DNA from: Pseudomonas fluorescens
Lineage (GTDB): Bacteria > Pseudomonadota > Gammaproteobacteria > Pseudomonadales > Pseudomonadaceae
Direction of reading: 5' to 3'
NCBI RefSeq assembly: GCF_019212185.1
Contig: NZ_CP078138.1
Span: forward strand, 4,632,501-4,696,500
Length of the DNA: 64,000 nt
The translations under genes and the position numbers were made by a program. Below the pieces are notes generated by a model. It was given only the letters and a program-made list of their open reading frames with translations, searched no databases and had not been told where the DNA came from. Of the stretch, positions 25,689 through 34,178 are shown in pieces. Position 1 is the first letter of the stretch, and each line of letters begins with the position of its first letter.

Positions 25689-26009
25689 CTATTTGAGCCT
25701 GACCGCCGTGCCCGTCACGAACACCACCAGCATACTGCCCTTGCCCGACGGCATGCTGATTTCAAAGTTGACCCCGACCACCGCGTCGGCTTGCAGTTTT
25801 GCAGCACGCTCCTTGAGCTCGTCGGTCGCCTGGGCCCGTGCTTCGCGCAAAGCTTTCTCCAGCGTCTGCGAGCGCCCGCCGAAGAAGTCGCGCATCCCGG
25901 CGAACATATCCCGCACAACGTTGATGCCCTGTACCGACTCGGCGCTGACGACGTCCAGGTAGGCAGCAATCTGCCGGCCCTCGACACTGTGGGTCGTGGT
26001 GATAATCAT
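25689..26009 (-). CDS. YbjQ/UPF0145 family protein
   Basis: A 106-residue cytoplasmic protein of the YbjQ/UPF0145 (heavy-metal-binding domain) family, with the conserved opening IITTTHSVEGRQIAAYLDVV, the central GVNVVRDMFAGMRDFFGGRS-like segment and the C-terminal ADAVVGVNFEIS. Members form pentamers. Function is not established. It is monocistronic here. Confidence 0.9.
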   Translation of the reverse strand: MIITTTHSVEGRQIAAYLDVVSAESVQGINVVRDMFAGMRDFFGGRSQTLEKALREARAQATDELKERAAKLQADAVVGVNFEISMPSGKGSMLVVFVTGTAVRLK

Positions 26010-26104
26010 GAAGTGTTCCTTGTAGAACTGGCCGAAGCCTTGGAGACGTACATACTCAATGATGACGGCAGTTGCCTGCCGCTCAAGGATGCGCAGGAGT
26101 GTGT

Positions 26105-26299
26105 ATGACGGTATTTCTGTTGCTGTACCTGTGCACCGACGCGTCGCGCAGCAGTTGCCAGGTGATCCCGGTCGAACACTGGGTGCAGGCTGACGCCTAC
26201 CAACTGTGCGTCGCCGAGGCCAAGCGGTTGACCCGCGACCTTACCGCGAAAAACCGCCAAAGCAACTACTTCGTCTGCGAAACCCAGGTCGCCCCCTGA
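26105..26299 (+). CDS. small hypothetical protein
   Basis: A 64-residue protein (MTVFLLLYLCTDASRSSC...) preceded by CAGGAG. It starts with a short hydrophobic stretch and has four Cys. The body HWVQADAYQLCVAEAKRLTRDL looks like a real coding segment, of a type often present as small uncharacterised Pseudomonas proteins. It ends one base before the stop of the convergent lipoprotein gene. Function unknown. Confidence 0.65.
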   Translation: MTVFLLLYLCTDASRSSCQVIPVEHWVQADAYQLCVAEAKRLTRDLTAKNRQSNYFVCETQVAP

Positions 26300-26300
26300 C

Positions 26301-26636
26301 CTACAGGCAATCGCGCACCGCCTTGCGCAATGCCCCGGACTTGGCCCACGGCGGCCCCTGATAGAGCGAGACCTTGCTGCCGTCCTTGTATTTGACGATG
26401 TCCAGAATCTCGTCAGCGGTGATCAGGCTAGGTGCGTTGATCCTGTAACCATTGGATACCGAGGTCTGACTCGCTTTGGGCACCTCACGCTGCCAGGCTG
26501 GCAGCACGCATTCGGCGACCTCTTTGGGTGGCTTGGCCGATTCCTTGCTCAGGTTCGGCTCACCCGGCACCAGCGAAGCCGGCAACGAGCATCCTGCCAA
26601 CAGCACACCCGCCAGCGCCGCGATCCATATCCGCAT
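26301..26636 (-). CDS. small hypothetical lipoprotein
   Basis: A 111-residue protein with a lipoprotein signal peptide (MRIWIAALAGVLLAGCS, lipobox LAGC, acylated Cys16), so probably membrane-anchored in the envelope. The mature part has no domain I recognise; it has three Cys in total, with ECVLPAW and the terminal VRDCL likely forming a disulfide. ATG 26636 is clear from the signal peptide. Its start codon overlaps that of the divergent osmE-like frame. Confidence 0.75.
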   Translation of the reverse strand: MRIWIAALAGVLLAGCSLPASLVPGEPNLSKESAKPPKEVAECVLPAWQREVPKASQTSVSNGYRINAPSLITADEILDIVKYKDGSKVSLYQGPPWAKSGALRKAVRDCL

Positions 26637-27027
26637 GATTGTTCCTTGCACCCAAAAGGGAAAATGTAGCTGCACTTGCCCTCCCCGACCAGCACCCACA
26701 ACTGCCCAGACGCTGGCAACGGGCTGCAGCACCAACGCACAGGTCTTCGCCAACCAGCCGTTGGTGGCCAAGGTCAAAGACGGCATGAGCCAGGCCCAAG
26801 TCGAGCAAATCGGCGGCAAACCGCTCTCCACCAGCGCCCGCACCATCGAACCCGGCACCTGCAACGACTACCTGCTGACCCAGTCGGATCGCACGCAACA
26901 CTACAACGTCAGTTTTGATGGCAACGACAAGGTCGATCACAAAAGCTTCATGACCTGCGCCGAATGGAGCATGGCGCAGAAAAAAGCGCGGGAACCTTCG
27001 AGTGGGGGTGGTGGGGGCGGGTATTGA
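26635..27027 (+). pseudogene. OsmE-like lipoprotein gene with degraded leader
   Basis: From residue 30 on, this frame encodes an OsmE/SmpA-type small lipoprotein: ATGCSTNAQ, NQPLVAKVKDGMSQAQVEQIGGKP, PGTCNDYLL and DHKSFMTCAEW, ending in a Gly-rich tail. The lipobox-like TGCS is in frame, but the residues before it (VPCTQKGKCSCTCPPRPAPTT) are not hydrophobic and no ATG with a proper signal peptide precedes it. The ATG nearest the expected start (26669) is followed at once by TAG. A frameshift or mutation has probably destroyed export. The body is otherwise intact. Confidence 0.55.
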
Positions 27028-27093
27028 GAATACTTGAGTCGAAATTCCCACGACCGCTCCCATATCACCCATTTTCCACACGCCAAAAACCAC

Positions 27094-27128
27094 AAACCCC
27101 CGACTTTCTCTAGGAAAATCAGGGGTTT
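27094..27128 (-). terminator. terminator of tRNA-Ser
   Basis: AAACCCCTGATTTTC pairs with GAAAGTCGGGGGTTT on the minus strand, followed by a GTGGTTTTTGG stretch, 14 bases after the tRNA. Confidence 0.75.
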
Positions 27129-27142
27129 GTGTTTGCAGAATG

Positions 27143-27232
27143 TGGCGGTGAAGGAGAGATTCGAACTCTCGATACAGTTTCCTGTATACACACTTTCCAG
27201 GCGTGCTCCTTAAGCCACTCGGACACTTCACC
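27143..27232 (-). tRNA. tRNA-Ser(GGA)
   Basis: Read on the minus strand, the 90 bases start GGTGAAGTGTCCGAGTGG, have the anticodon loop CTGGAAA (anticodon GGA, reading UCC/UCU), a long variable arm as in class II tRNAs, the T-loop GTTCGAATC, and end CTTCACCGCCA with encoded CCA. Acceptor arms GGTGAAG/CTTCACC pair fully. Confidence 0.96.
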
Positions 27233-27270
27233 GTATCTCTTCAAACAAGTTCTGTCTGTCGAGGCGCGCT

Positions 27271-27299
27271 AATGTAGTCGAAAGCTTTTCTGATGGCAA
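27271..27299 (-). promoter_or_regulatory. sigma70 promoter of tRNA-Ser with GC-rich discriminator
   Basis: On the minus strand, TTGCCA (27299-27294) is followed after exactly 17 bases by TACATT (27276-27271), then AGCGCGCC. A GC-rich discriminator is typical of stable-RNA promoters under stringent control. Confidence 0.65.
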
Positions 27300-27456
27300 A
27301 CATTTTTTTCAGAATTTTCATGCGCTTAAGCGATTTGGCGATTCCTGTGGGTTTGCGGACAGGGCAAACCGGCCAATCTTCGGCCAGGCGCGTGCGTCTA
27401 TATAGAAGCGAAGGCTGTGCAAGCGTGGCTGATAGTAGCGGGCGGCGTTGGTTTGG

Positions 27457-27472
27457 CTGACTGGCCGGTCAG
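27457..27472 (+). promoter_or_regulatory. TetR-like operator upstream of the crotonase gene
   Basis: CTGACTGGCCGGTCAG is a 16-base palindrome with one mismatched pair, of the TGAC..GTCA form often bound by TetR/AcrR-family repressors. It lies about 70 bases before the crotonase start. No TetR gene is adjacent. Confidence 0.45.
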
Positions 27473-27540
27473 TCACGGCGCTTTACCTGGCCTGCGGCCA
27501 TGGGTAACGTCTGCCCCACTTCTCTATAAGGAATAGCGTC

Positions 27541-28230
27541 ATGAGTGAGTTGATTTCGTACCACCTCGAAGACGGTATCGCGACCCTGACCTTGAGCAAT
27601 GGCAAGGTCAATGCCATCTCGCCGGACGTGATCGGCGCTTTCAATGCTGCGCTGGATCAGGCGGTGACGGATCGGGCGGTGGTGATCATCACCGGCCAGC
27701 CGGGCATCCTCTCTGGCGGCTACGATCTGAAGGTCATGACGTCCGGGCCGAAAGAAGCCGTGAGTCTGGTCACTGCCGGCTCAACCCTCGCCCGCCGGCT
27801 ACTGGCCCACCCGTTCCCGGTGATCGTCGCGTGCCCTGGGCATGCGGTGGCCAAGGGTGCGTTCATTCTGCTGTCAGCCGACTACCGGATTGGTGTCGAC
27901 GGCCCGTTCAGCATTGGCCTGAACGAAGTGCAGATCGGCATGACCATGCACCATGCCGGCATTGAACTGGCCCGTGATCGCCTGCGCAAGTCGGCGTTCC
28001 ACCGCTCAGTGATCAACGGCGAGATGTTCGATCCGCAAGGCGCGGTGGATGCAGGGTTCCTCGACAAGGTGGTGACCGCCGAAGAACTGCACGGCGCAGC
28101 GTTGGCCGCAGCGCGCCAATTGAAGAAGATCAACATGACCGCACACAAGAACACCAAGCTCAAGGTACGCAAGGCCCTGCTGGATACCCTGGATGCAGCG
28201 ATCGTCCAGGATCAGGCCCATCTGGTTTAA
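27541..28230 (+). CDS. crotonase/enoyl-CoA hydratase family protein
   Basis: A 229-residue crotonase-fold protein. The oxyanion-hole segment ILSGGYDLKVM and the second CoA-binding stretch CPGHAVAKGAFILLSADYRIG are conserved. The segment GLNEVQIGMTMHHAGIELARDR carries glutamates at about the positions of the two catalytic acids. It is shorter than classical hydratases (about 258). The reaction on the CoA thioester is not certain. ATG 27541 has AAGGA upstream. It is followed by a terminator. Confidence 0.92.
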   Translation: MSELISYHLEDGIATLTLSNGKVNAISPDVIGAFNAALDQAVTDRAVVIITGQPGILSGGYDLKVMTSGPKEAVSLVTAGSTLARRLLAHPFPVIVACPGHAVAKGAFILLSADYRIGVDGPFSIGLNEVQIGMTMHHAGIELARDRLRKSAFHRSVINGEMFDPQGAVDAGFLDKVVTAEELHGAALAAARQLKKINMTAHKNTKLKVRKALLDTLDAAIVQDQAHLV

Positions 28231-28250
28231 CGGCTCAGCCGCCACCAAAG

Positions 28251-28278
28251 AAAAGTCCGACAAAAGAGTCGGGCTTTT
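28251..28278 (+). terminator. terminator after the crotonase gene
   Basis: AAAAGTCCGAC and GTCGGGCTTTT form an imperfect stem (one G-U) with a 6-base loop, ending in four T. Confidence 0.7.
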
Positions 28279-28446
28279 CCCTACACAGTAGATGAATCCA
28301 GCCTCAACAGCTCTAGCCTGCGTCTGACAGCAAATCCCGGAAACATGCGCTTAAACATCGCCCATCTCCCGTCGCTATCGCAGTAATTGCCGAAAACAGT
28401 GCACATCCGTACACTGCGCCACCTTTTGTCCCCGGTGGGCCTGTTG

Positions 28447-29169
28447 ATGCTGTTTGTGTTTCGTATGTTATTGATGGGCCTGCATTTTGTTCTGGCCGGC
28501 GTGCTCGGCGTGGTGCTCGGCCTGGTTCGCCCGTTCAATCCGGACAATAGTCGCCTGTGTGCCCGGCTGTATGCCTGGCCGGCCATGTGCATTCTGCGCT
28601 TGCGGGTCAGTGCCGATGTCGACTCGCTGACACACAAGCAACAGAGCTGCGTGGTGATTGCCAATCACCAGTCCAACTACGATTTGTTCGTGCTGGGCAA
28701 CGTGGTGCCCCATCGTACGGTGTGCATCGGCAAGAAAAGCCTGAAGTGGGTGCCATTGTTCGGCCAGTTGTTTTGGCTGGCGGGCAATGTGCTGATCGAC
28801 CGCGGCAACGCGCACAAGGCGCGCCAAGCGATGCTGACCACTACCGATACGCTGCAACACAAGGACACCTCGATCTGGGTGTTCCCCGAGGGTACGCGCA
28901 ATCTCGGCAAGGAGCTGCTGCCGTTCAAGAAAGGCGCGTTCCACATGGCCATCGCCGCCGGCGTGCCGATTGTCCAGGTGTGCGTCAGCAACTACATCAA
29001 TCACATGCGCCTCAATCGCTGGAACAGCGGCAGGATCCTGATCCGCTCGCTGCCGCCGATTCCGACCGCCGGCCTGACCCTGGATGACATACCGGCGTTG
29101 ATCGAACAGTGCCAGGCGCAGATGCGCGAGTGCATCGATGGGCTGGATCGGCAACTGCAGGCGGCTTGA
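28447..29169 (+). CDS. 1-acyl-glycerol-3-phosphate acyltransferase (PlsC family)
   Basis: A membrane-associated acyltransferase that likely adds the second acyl chain to lysophosphatidic acid. It has an N-terminal hydrophobic segment (MLFVFRMLLMGLHFVLAGVL), the catalytic NHQSNYD (NHxxxxD), the FPEGTRN acceptor-binding block, and VPIVQVCVSNY. From ATG 28447 the product is 240 residues. The frame is open to a TTG at 28387 and a GTG at 28399, but neither has a ribosome-binding site. The start is uncertain; the family call is firm. Confidence 0.9.
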   Translation: MLFVFRMLLMGLHFVLAGVLGVVLGLVRPFNPDNSRLCARLYAWPAMCILRLRVSADVDSLTHKQQSCVVIANHQSNYDLFVLGNVVPHRTVCIGKKSLKWVPLFGQLFWLAGNVLIDRGNAHKARQAMLTTTDTLQHKDTSIWVFPEGTRNLGKELLPFKKGAFHMAIAAGVPIVQVCVSNYINHMRLNRWNSGRILIRSLPPIPTAGLTLDDIPALIEQCQAQMRECIDGLDRQLQAA

Positions 29170-29238
29170 GCACCCCGCTCCACCCACAAGCAGGCTAAGC
29201 TGCACGCTGATTGTCACTGGAAGAAGTGAATAGGCACT

Positions 29239-30210
29239 ATGGGTAGAGTCGTTGCGGCTGCTGTTTACAGCGCCGGGAAGAAAGTCACCAATATCACCCT
29301 CGATGAAGGCGCGGCCTGGGCGGCGAAACCGGATCACTTTGTCTGGATCGGTCTCGAAGAGCCGAACGCCCAGGAGCTGGCCAACCTGCAACGCCAGTTC
29401 AACCTGCACGAACTGGCCATCGAAGACGCCCTGGAAAAGCACAGTCGACCCAAGCTCGAGACCTTTGGCGACGCCCTGTTCATCGTCACCTACTCACCGG
29501 TGCGCGAGAACGGCGTACTGGTGTTTATCGAGACCCATATTTTCGCCGGCAACGGCTACATCATCACCTGCCGCAATGGTCACTCAGCCTCCTACGGCCA
29601 CGTGCGCCAGCGTTGCGAAGCGCGACCGCTGCTGCTGGAGCATGGCGAAGATTTCGTGCTCTATGCCTTGCTGGATTTCGTGATCGAGAACTATCAGCCG
29701 GTGGGCGAAGCGATCCATGCCGAGATCGATGAGCTGGAGCGCAACGTGTTATGCAGCGCTCTCAACGAGCGAGATATCCAAAACCTCCACGGCCTGCGTC
29801 GCGACGTGCTCCGCCTGCGCCGCTATGCCGCGCCGATGGTGGAGATCAGTGAGGAATTGCAGAAGCTCAAGTTCCCGTTTATCGACAAGAACATGCGCCC
29901 CTACTTCCGTGACGTGCAGATCCATGTCACGCGGCAGATGGAAGACCTCACCACCCTGCGCGACATTGCCAGCCAGACCATCGAGATCGGCGTCCTGCTG
30001 GAGGCTTCACGGCAAAGCGTGGTGCAACGCAAATTCGCCGCCTGGGCGGCAATCCTCGCGTTTCCCACGGCCGTGGCAGGGATCTACGGGATGAACTTCC
30101 AGAACATGCCGGAATTGAGCTGGCACTACGGCTATTTCGGTGTGCTGGGGTTCATCACCGTCGGCTGTATTGGTTTGTGGGCGAGCTTCAAACGCTCGGG
30201 ATGGCTATAG
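29239..30210 (+). CDS. CorA/ZntB-family divalent metal transporter
   Basis: A 323-residue CorA-superfamily inner-membrane channel: a long cytoplasmic N-terminal domain with the helical stalk, then two C-terminal transmembrane helices linked by the signature loop YGMNFQNMPEL. The GMN motif marks Mg2+/Co2+/Ni2+ transport in CorA; ZntB members, which export Zn2+, share it. Direction and metal cannot be decided from sequence. It ends just before the convergent sigma-factor gene. Confidence 0.92.
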   Translation: MGRVVAAAVYSAGKKVTNITLDEGAAWAAKPDHFVWIGLEEPNAQELANLQRQFNLHELAIEDALEKHSRPKLETFGDALFIVTYSPVRENGVLVFIETHIFAGNGYIITCRNGHSASYGHVRQRCEARPLLLEHGEDFVLYALLDFVIENYQPVGEAIHAEIDELERNVLCSALNERDIQNLHGLRRDVLRLRRYAAPMVEISEELQKLKFPFIDKNMRPYFRDVQIHVTRQMEDLTTLRDIASQTIEIGVLLEASRQSVVQRKFAAWAAILAFPTAVAGIYGMNFQNMPELSWHYGYFGVLGFITVGCIGLWASFKRSGWL

Positions 30211-30216
30211 GAGGAC

Positions 30217-30696
30217 TCACGTGCCCTCCCATTGCCGCAGGCGCACGCGGCAATGTTTCATCGCGTTGACGATTTGCTTCTCCACCAGGCTGCGGGAAAT
30301 ACCCAGGCGTTCGGCGATTTCCGGGTGCGACATGCCGTCGAGTTTGCGCAGCAGGAAACTCTCGCGGCATAGCGGCGGCAGTTCGTCCAATGCCCGTTGT
30401 AGCAAGTCCAGTCGCTGGCCGTGGTCGAAGCTGCCATGGGGTGACGGCGTCTCGAAACGCTCTTCGCTGTCGAGCACTTCCAGGGGCTCGACCTGACGCA
30501 CGACATTGCGCCGATGACCGTCGATCACCAGGTTCAATGCGGTGCGATAGAGAAAGGCCCGGGGTTGCTCGATGGGCGTATCGCTGGCCCGCTCAAGCAC
30601 CCGGACATAGGCGTCGTGCACCACATCTTCGGCCACCTGACGGTTGCCCAGCTTGGCGTTGATAAAACACACCAGCTCGCGATAGTAGTTTTCCAA
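30217..30696 (-). CDS. FecI-type ECF sigma factor for iron uptake
   Basis: A 159-residue ECF sigma factor: region 2 (about residues 8-75, with QVAEDVVHDAYVRVL) and region 4 (about 95-150, with MSHPEIAERLGISRSLVEKQI). Length and region 4 are of the FecI/FpvI/FiuI class that turns on TonB-receptor genes when the anti-sigma relays a siderophore signal. No FecR-type gene is adjacent. A Fur-box-like site lies about 105 bases upstream of the start. The divergent efflux operon and the downstream signalling receptor make FpvI or FiuI the likeliest identity; I cannot choose between them. Confidence 0.88.
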   Translation of the reverse strand: MENYYRELVCFINAKLGNRQVAEDVVHDAYVRVLERASDTPIEQPRAFLYRTALNLVIDGHRRNVVRQVEPLEVLDSEERFETPSPHGSFDHGQRLDLLQRALDELPPLCRESFLLRKLDGMSHPEIAERLGISRSLVEKQIVNAMKHCRVRLRQWEGT

Positions 30697-30800
30697 CCTG
30701 ACTCCCGACCGCTTGAATGAGCAGCTTCAATCCCTGAACCCGAGCCATGCCTGCGAAAAAAAGGTAAAGGCACGATGATGGCAACTTCCAGTGGTGTAAT

Positions 30801-30815
30801 TTATAGTAATTCTCA
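30801..30815 (-). promoter_or_regulatory. Fur-box-like site upstream of the ECF sigma gene
   Basis: On the minus strand TGAGAATTACTATAA matches 11 of 14 fixed positions of the 7-1-7 Fur consensus TGATAATNATTATCA. The site sits in the AT-rich divergent region and suggests iron repression of the sigma gene. Confidence 0.6.
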
Positions 30816-30890
30816 TATAGATTTAAAGCACCGCTTCCGTTGCGCAGCAAATAAAGCTCGATCACAGGTAAAAACCTTTGTGTCGAGGCC

Positions 30891-30914
30891 TAAATTTGCG
30901 TGTTTTTTCTTCGT
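30891..30914 (+). promoter_or_regulatory. PvdS-type iron-starvation box of pvdR
   Basis: TAAAT (30891-30895) and CGT (30912-30914) are separated by exactly 16 bases, the TAAAT-N16/17-CGT pattern recognised by PvdS-class sigma factors at pyoverdine promoters. It lies about 110-130 bases before the pvdR start. This supports the pyoverdine-linked identity of the efflux operon. Confidence 0.65.
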
Positions 30915-31021
30915 ACTAAGGACAGTTCCCCATAGCTGCCAGTGGCATGGCGGCGCCCAGTGCTGCGCGGGACGCGCCGCCGGCTGGGCAACGGGACGAT
31001 TTCCATTGACCGGAACCCTGC

Positions 31022-32197
31022 ATGAAACACCCCCGAAAGCCTCGTCGTGCCCTGCTTGTCGCCCTGTGCCTGATTCCCGCAATTGCGTTCGCCGCCTGGC
31101 AGATGATTCCGCCCGGGCGCGATAAATTCGCTACCGTGCAGGTCAGTCGAGGCGACATCGAAAGCAGCGTCACCGCCCTCGGCACCCTGCAACCGCGACG
31201 CTATGTCGACGTTGGCGCTCAGGCGTCGGGGCAGATTCGCAAGATCCATGTCGAGGTCGGCGATCAGGTCAAGGAAGGCCAATTGCTGGTGGAAATCGAC
31301 CCTGCGACCCAGAACGCCAAGCTCGATGCCGGGCGGTTTTCCATCGACAACCTCAAGGCGCAACTGCTGGAACAACGGGCACAGAACGAGCTGGCGCGAC
31401 AGAAATACCAGCGCCAGCAAAACCTCGCCGCCGGCGGCGCCACTCGCGAAGAGGACGTGCAGACCGCCCACGCCGAACTGCGCGCGACCGAGGCGCGGAT
31501 TCAGATGTTCCAGGCGCAGATTCGCCAAGCCGAAGCCAGCTTGCGCAGCGATCAGGCCGAACTGGGCTACACGCGCATCTATGCGCCAATGTCCGGCACC
31601 GTGGTCGCGCTCGACGCCCGCGCCGGCCAAACCCTCAACGCCCAGCAGCAGACACCGCTGATCCTGCGCATTGCCAAACTGTCGCCAATGACCGTCTGGG
31701 CGGAAGTCTCGGAGGCCGATATCGGCCACGTCAAACCTGGCATGCAGGCCTACTTCACCACCCTCGCCGGCGGTGCACGGCGCTGGCAAAGCACTGTGCG
31801 GCAGATCCTCCCGGTGCCGCCCAAGCCTCTGGATCAAAGCAGCCAGGGCGGTGGAGGCAGCCTGTCCAGCAGCAGTAAAAGCGGCAGCGGCCGGGTGGTG
31901 CTGTACACCGTGCTGCTCGACGTCGACAACACCGATAACGCGCTGATGGCGGAAATGACCACCCAGGTATTTTTCGTCAACGGCGAGGCAAAAAACGTCC
32001 TGACCGCACCGGTGTCCGCCCTGCAGAACGGCACGCAGGCCGGCATCCAACGCGCACGGGTCGTGGCGAAAAACGGCGACATTCAGCCGCGGGAAGTGCG
32101 TACTGGCCTCAGCGACCGCTTGCAGGTGCAGATCCTCGAGGGCTTGAACGAGGGCGACCACCTGTTGATCGGCCCACTCGACGGTCACGAGGGTTGA
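31022..32197 (+). CDS. pvdR: efflux periplasmic adaptor, PvdR/MacA type
   Basis: This 391-residue membrane-fusion protein bridges the MacB-type transporter and the outer-membrane channel. It has an N-terminal signal anchor (RRALLVALCLIPAIAFAAWQM), the biotinyl-lipoyl-like domain with VDVGAQASGQIRKIHVEVGDQVKEG, a coiled-coil hairpin rich in Gln/Arg/Glu (about residues 100-190), then a beta-barrel. A Ser/Gly-rich insert lies near 275-295. It is the first gene of pvdR-pvdT-opmQ, behind an iron-starvation box. MacA of a non-pyoverdine system is an alternative; the box favours PvdR. Confidence 0.82.
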   Translation: MKHPRKPRRALLVALCLIPAIAFAAWQMIPPGRDKFATVQVSRGDIESSVTALGTLQPRRYVDVGAQASGQIRKIHVEVGDQVKEGQLLVEIDPATQNAKLDAGRFSIDNLKAQLLEQRAQNELARQKYQRQQNLAAGGATREEDVQTAHAELRATEARIQMFQAQIRQAEASLRSDQAELGYTRIYAPMSGTVVALDARAGQTLNAQQQTPLILRIAKLSPMTVWAEVSEADIGHVKPGMQAYFTTLAGGARRWQSTVRQILPVPPKPLDQSSQGGGGSLSSSSKSGSGRVVLYTVLLDVDNTDNALMAEMTTQVFFVNGEAKNVLTAPVSALQNGTQAGIQRARVVAKNGDIQPREVRTGLSDRLQVQILEGLNEGDHLLIGPLDGHEG

Positions 32198-34171
32198 ATG
32201 CAAACGCCGCTGATCGACCTTAAAGACCTGCGTAAATCCTACGGCGGCGGTGACGCCCCGCAAGTCCATGTGCTGCGCGGCATCGACCTGGCGATTCACG
32301 CCGGCGAGTTCGTGGCGATCGTCGGCGCCTCCGGTTCCGGCAAGTCAACGCTGATGAACATCCTTGGCTGCCTGGATCGCCCGTCCTCAGGCGAGTACCG
32401 CTTTGCCGGGGAGAACGTCGCCCATCTGGACAGCGATGAACTGGCCTGGCTGCGCCGCGAAGCGTTCGGCTTCGTGTTCCAGGGCTATCACCTGATTCCT
32501 TCCGGCTCGGCCCAGGAAAACGTCGAGATGCCGGCGATCTATGCCGGCACCCCGGCAGCCGAACGCCATGCCCGCGCCGCCGCGCTGCTTGCCCGTCTCG
32601 GCCTGGCCGAACGCACTGGCAACCGCCCACATCAACTCTCCGGTGGTCAGCAGCAGCGGGTGTCGATTGCCCGTGCACTGATGAACGGCGGGCACATCAT
32701 TCTCGCCGACGAACCCACCGGCGCCCTCGACAGTCACAGCGGCGCCGAGGTCATGGCCTTGCTCGATGAGTTGGCGAGCCAGGGCCACGTAGTGATCCTC
32801 ATCACCCACGACCGCGAAGTGGCTGCCCGGGCAAAGCGGGTGATCGAGATTCGTGACGGCCTGATCATCAGCGACAGCGCCGTCGACAATCCCGACGCGC
32901 AGCACTCGGCCAACCCCGGCGCCTTGCAGGCCGTCGATCTGCGCAAGCGTCTGAGCGAAGGCAGTGAAGCCACCGGTGCCTGGAAAGGCGAATTGATGGA
33001 TGCGCTGCACGCCGCCTGGCGAGTGATGTGGATCAACCGCTTCCGCACCGCCCTGACCCTGCTCGGGATTATCATTGGCGTGGCCTCAGTGGTGGTGATG
33101 CTGGCGGTGGGTGAAGGCAGCAAGCGCCAGGTCATGGCACAAATGGGCGCCTTCGGCTCGAACATCATTTACCTCAGTGGCTCGGCGCCCAATCCGCGTA
33201 CGCCGCCGGGCATCGTCACCTTGAGCGACGTCGCCGCTTTGGCGCGCCTCCCGCAGGTCAAGCGGATCATGCCGGTCAACGGCTCGGAGGCCGGGGTGCG
33301 TTCTGGCAACGCTGATCACCTGAGTTACGTCGGCGGTAATGACACCAATTTCCCGGACATTTTTAATTGGCCAGTGGTCGAGGGCAGTTACTTCACCGAC
33401 GCCGACGAGCGCAATGCCGCCGCCGTGGCGGTGATTGGCAAGAAGGTCCGCGACAAGCTGTTCAAGGACATGGCCAGCCCCATCGGCCAGTACATCCTGA
33501 TCGAAAACGTGCCGTTCCAGGTGGTCGGCGTGCTGGCTGAAAAAGGCGCCAGCTCCGGGGACTCGGACAGCGACGACCGCATCGCCATCCCCTATTCCGC
33601 CGCCAGCGTGCGCCTGTTCGGCAAGTACGAGCCGGAGTACATCGCCATCGCTGCGGCGGACGCGCGCAAGGTCAAGGAAGCGGAACAGGCCATCGACCAG
33701 TTGATGCTCAAACTGCACAACGGCAAGAAGGACTACGAGCTGACCAACAACGCGGCGATGATTCAGGCCGAAGCGCGCACCCAGAACACCCTGTCGCTGA
33801 TGCTCGGCTCGATTGCCGCGATCTCGCTGCTGGTGGGCGGCATCGGGGTGATGAACATCATGCTCATGACCGTCCGCGAGCGCACCCGCGAGATCGGCAT
33901 CCGCATGGCCACCGGCGCCCGTCAACGCGACATCCTGCGCCAGTTCCTGACCGAAGCGCTGATGCTCTCTGTGGTCGGCGGTATTGCCGGGATTGCCCTG
34001 GCCTTGCTGGTCGGCGGCGTGCTGATCCTCAGCGAAGTCGCGGTGGCGTTTTCCCTATTCGCGGTCCTCGGCGCCTTTGCCTGCGCACTGGTTACCGGCG
34101 TTGTCTTCGGCTTCATGCCGGCCCGCAAAGCTGCCCGGCTTGACCCGGTCACGGCCCTTACCAGTGAATAA
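32198..34171 (+). CDS. pvdT: MacB-family ABC efflux transporter, PvdT type
   Basis: This 657-residue fused protein has an N-terminal ABC ATPase (Walker [10 protein letters not shown] at 43-51, signature LSGGQQQR, then the Walker B and H-loop DEPT/ITHDRE region) followed by one transmembrane helix near 285, a periplasmic MacB domain, and three C-terminal FtsX-type helices. It pumps substrate from the periplasm with PvdR and OpmQ; in Pseudomonas this pump recycles or secretes pyoverdine. It starts one base after pvdR stops, and opmQ begins 8 bases after its stop, so the three are one operon. Confidence 0.87.
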   Translation: MQTPLIDLKDLRKSYGGGDAPQVHVLRGIDLAIHAGEFVAIVGASGSGKSTLMNILGCLDRPSSGEYRFAGENVAHLDSDELAWLRREAFGFVFQGYHLIPSGSAQENVEMPAIYAGTPAAERHARAAALLARLGLAERTGNRPHQLSGGQQQRVSIARALMNGGHIILADEPTGALDSHSGAEVMALLDELASQGHVVILITHDREVAARAKRVIEIRDGLIISDSAVDNPDAQHSANPGALQAVDLRKRLSEGSEATGAWKGELMDALHAAWRVMWINRFRTALTLLGIIIGVASVVVMLAVGEGSKRQVMAQMGAFGSNIIYLSGSAPNPRTPPGIVTLSDVAALARLPQVKRIMPVNGSEAGVRSGNADHLSYVGGNDTNFPDIFNWPVVEGSYFTDADERNAAAVAVIGKKVRDKLFKDMASPIGQYILIENVPFQVVGVLAEKGASSGDSDSDDRIAIPYSAASVRLFGKYEPEYIAIAAADARKVKEAEQAIDQLMLKLHNGKKDYELTNNAAMIQAEARTQNTLSLMLGSIAAISLLVGGIGVMNIMLMTVRERTREIGIRMATGARQRDILRQFLTEALMLSVVGGIAGIALALLVGGVLILSEVAVAFSLFAVLGAFACALVTGVVFGFMPARKAARLDPVTALTSE

Positions 34172-34178
34172 TCGAGTG

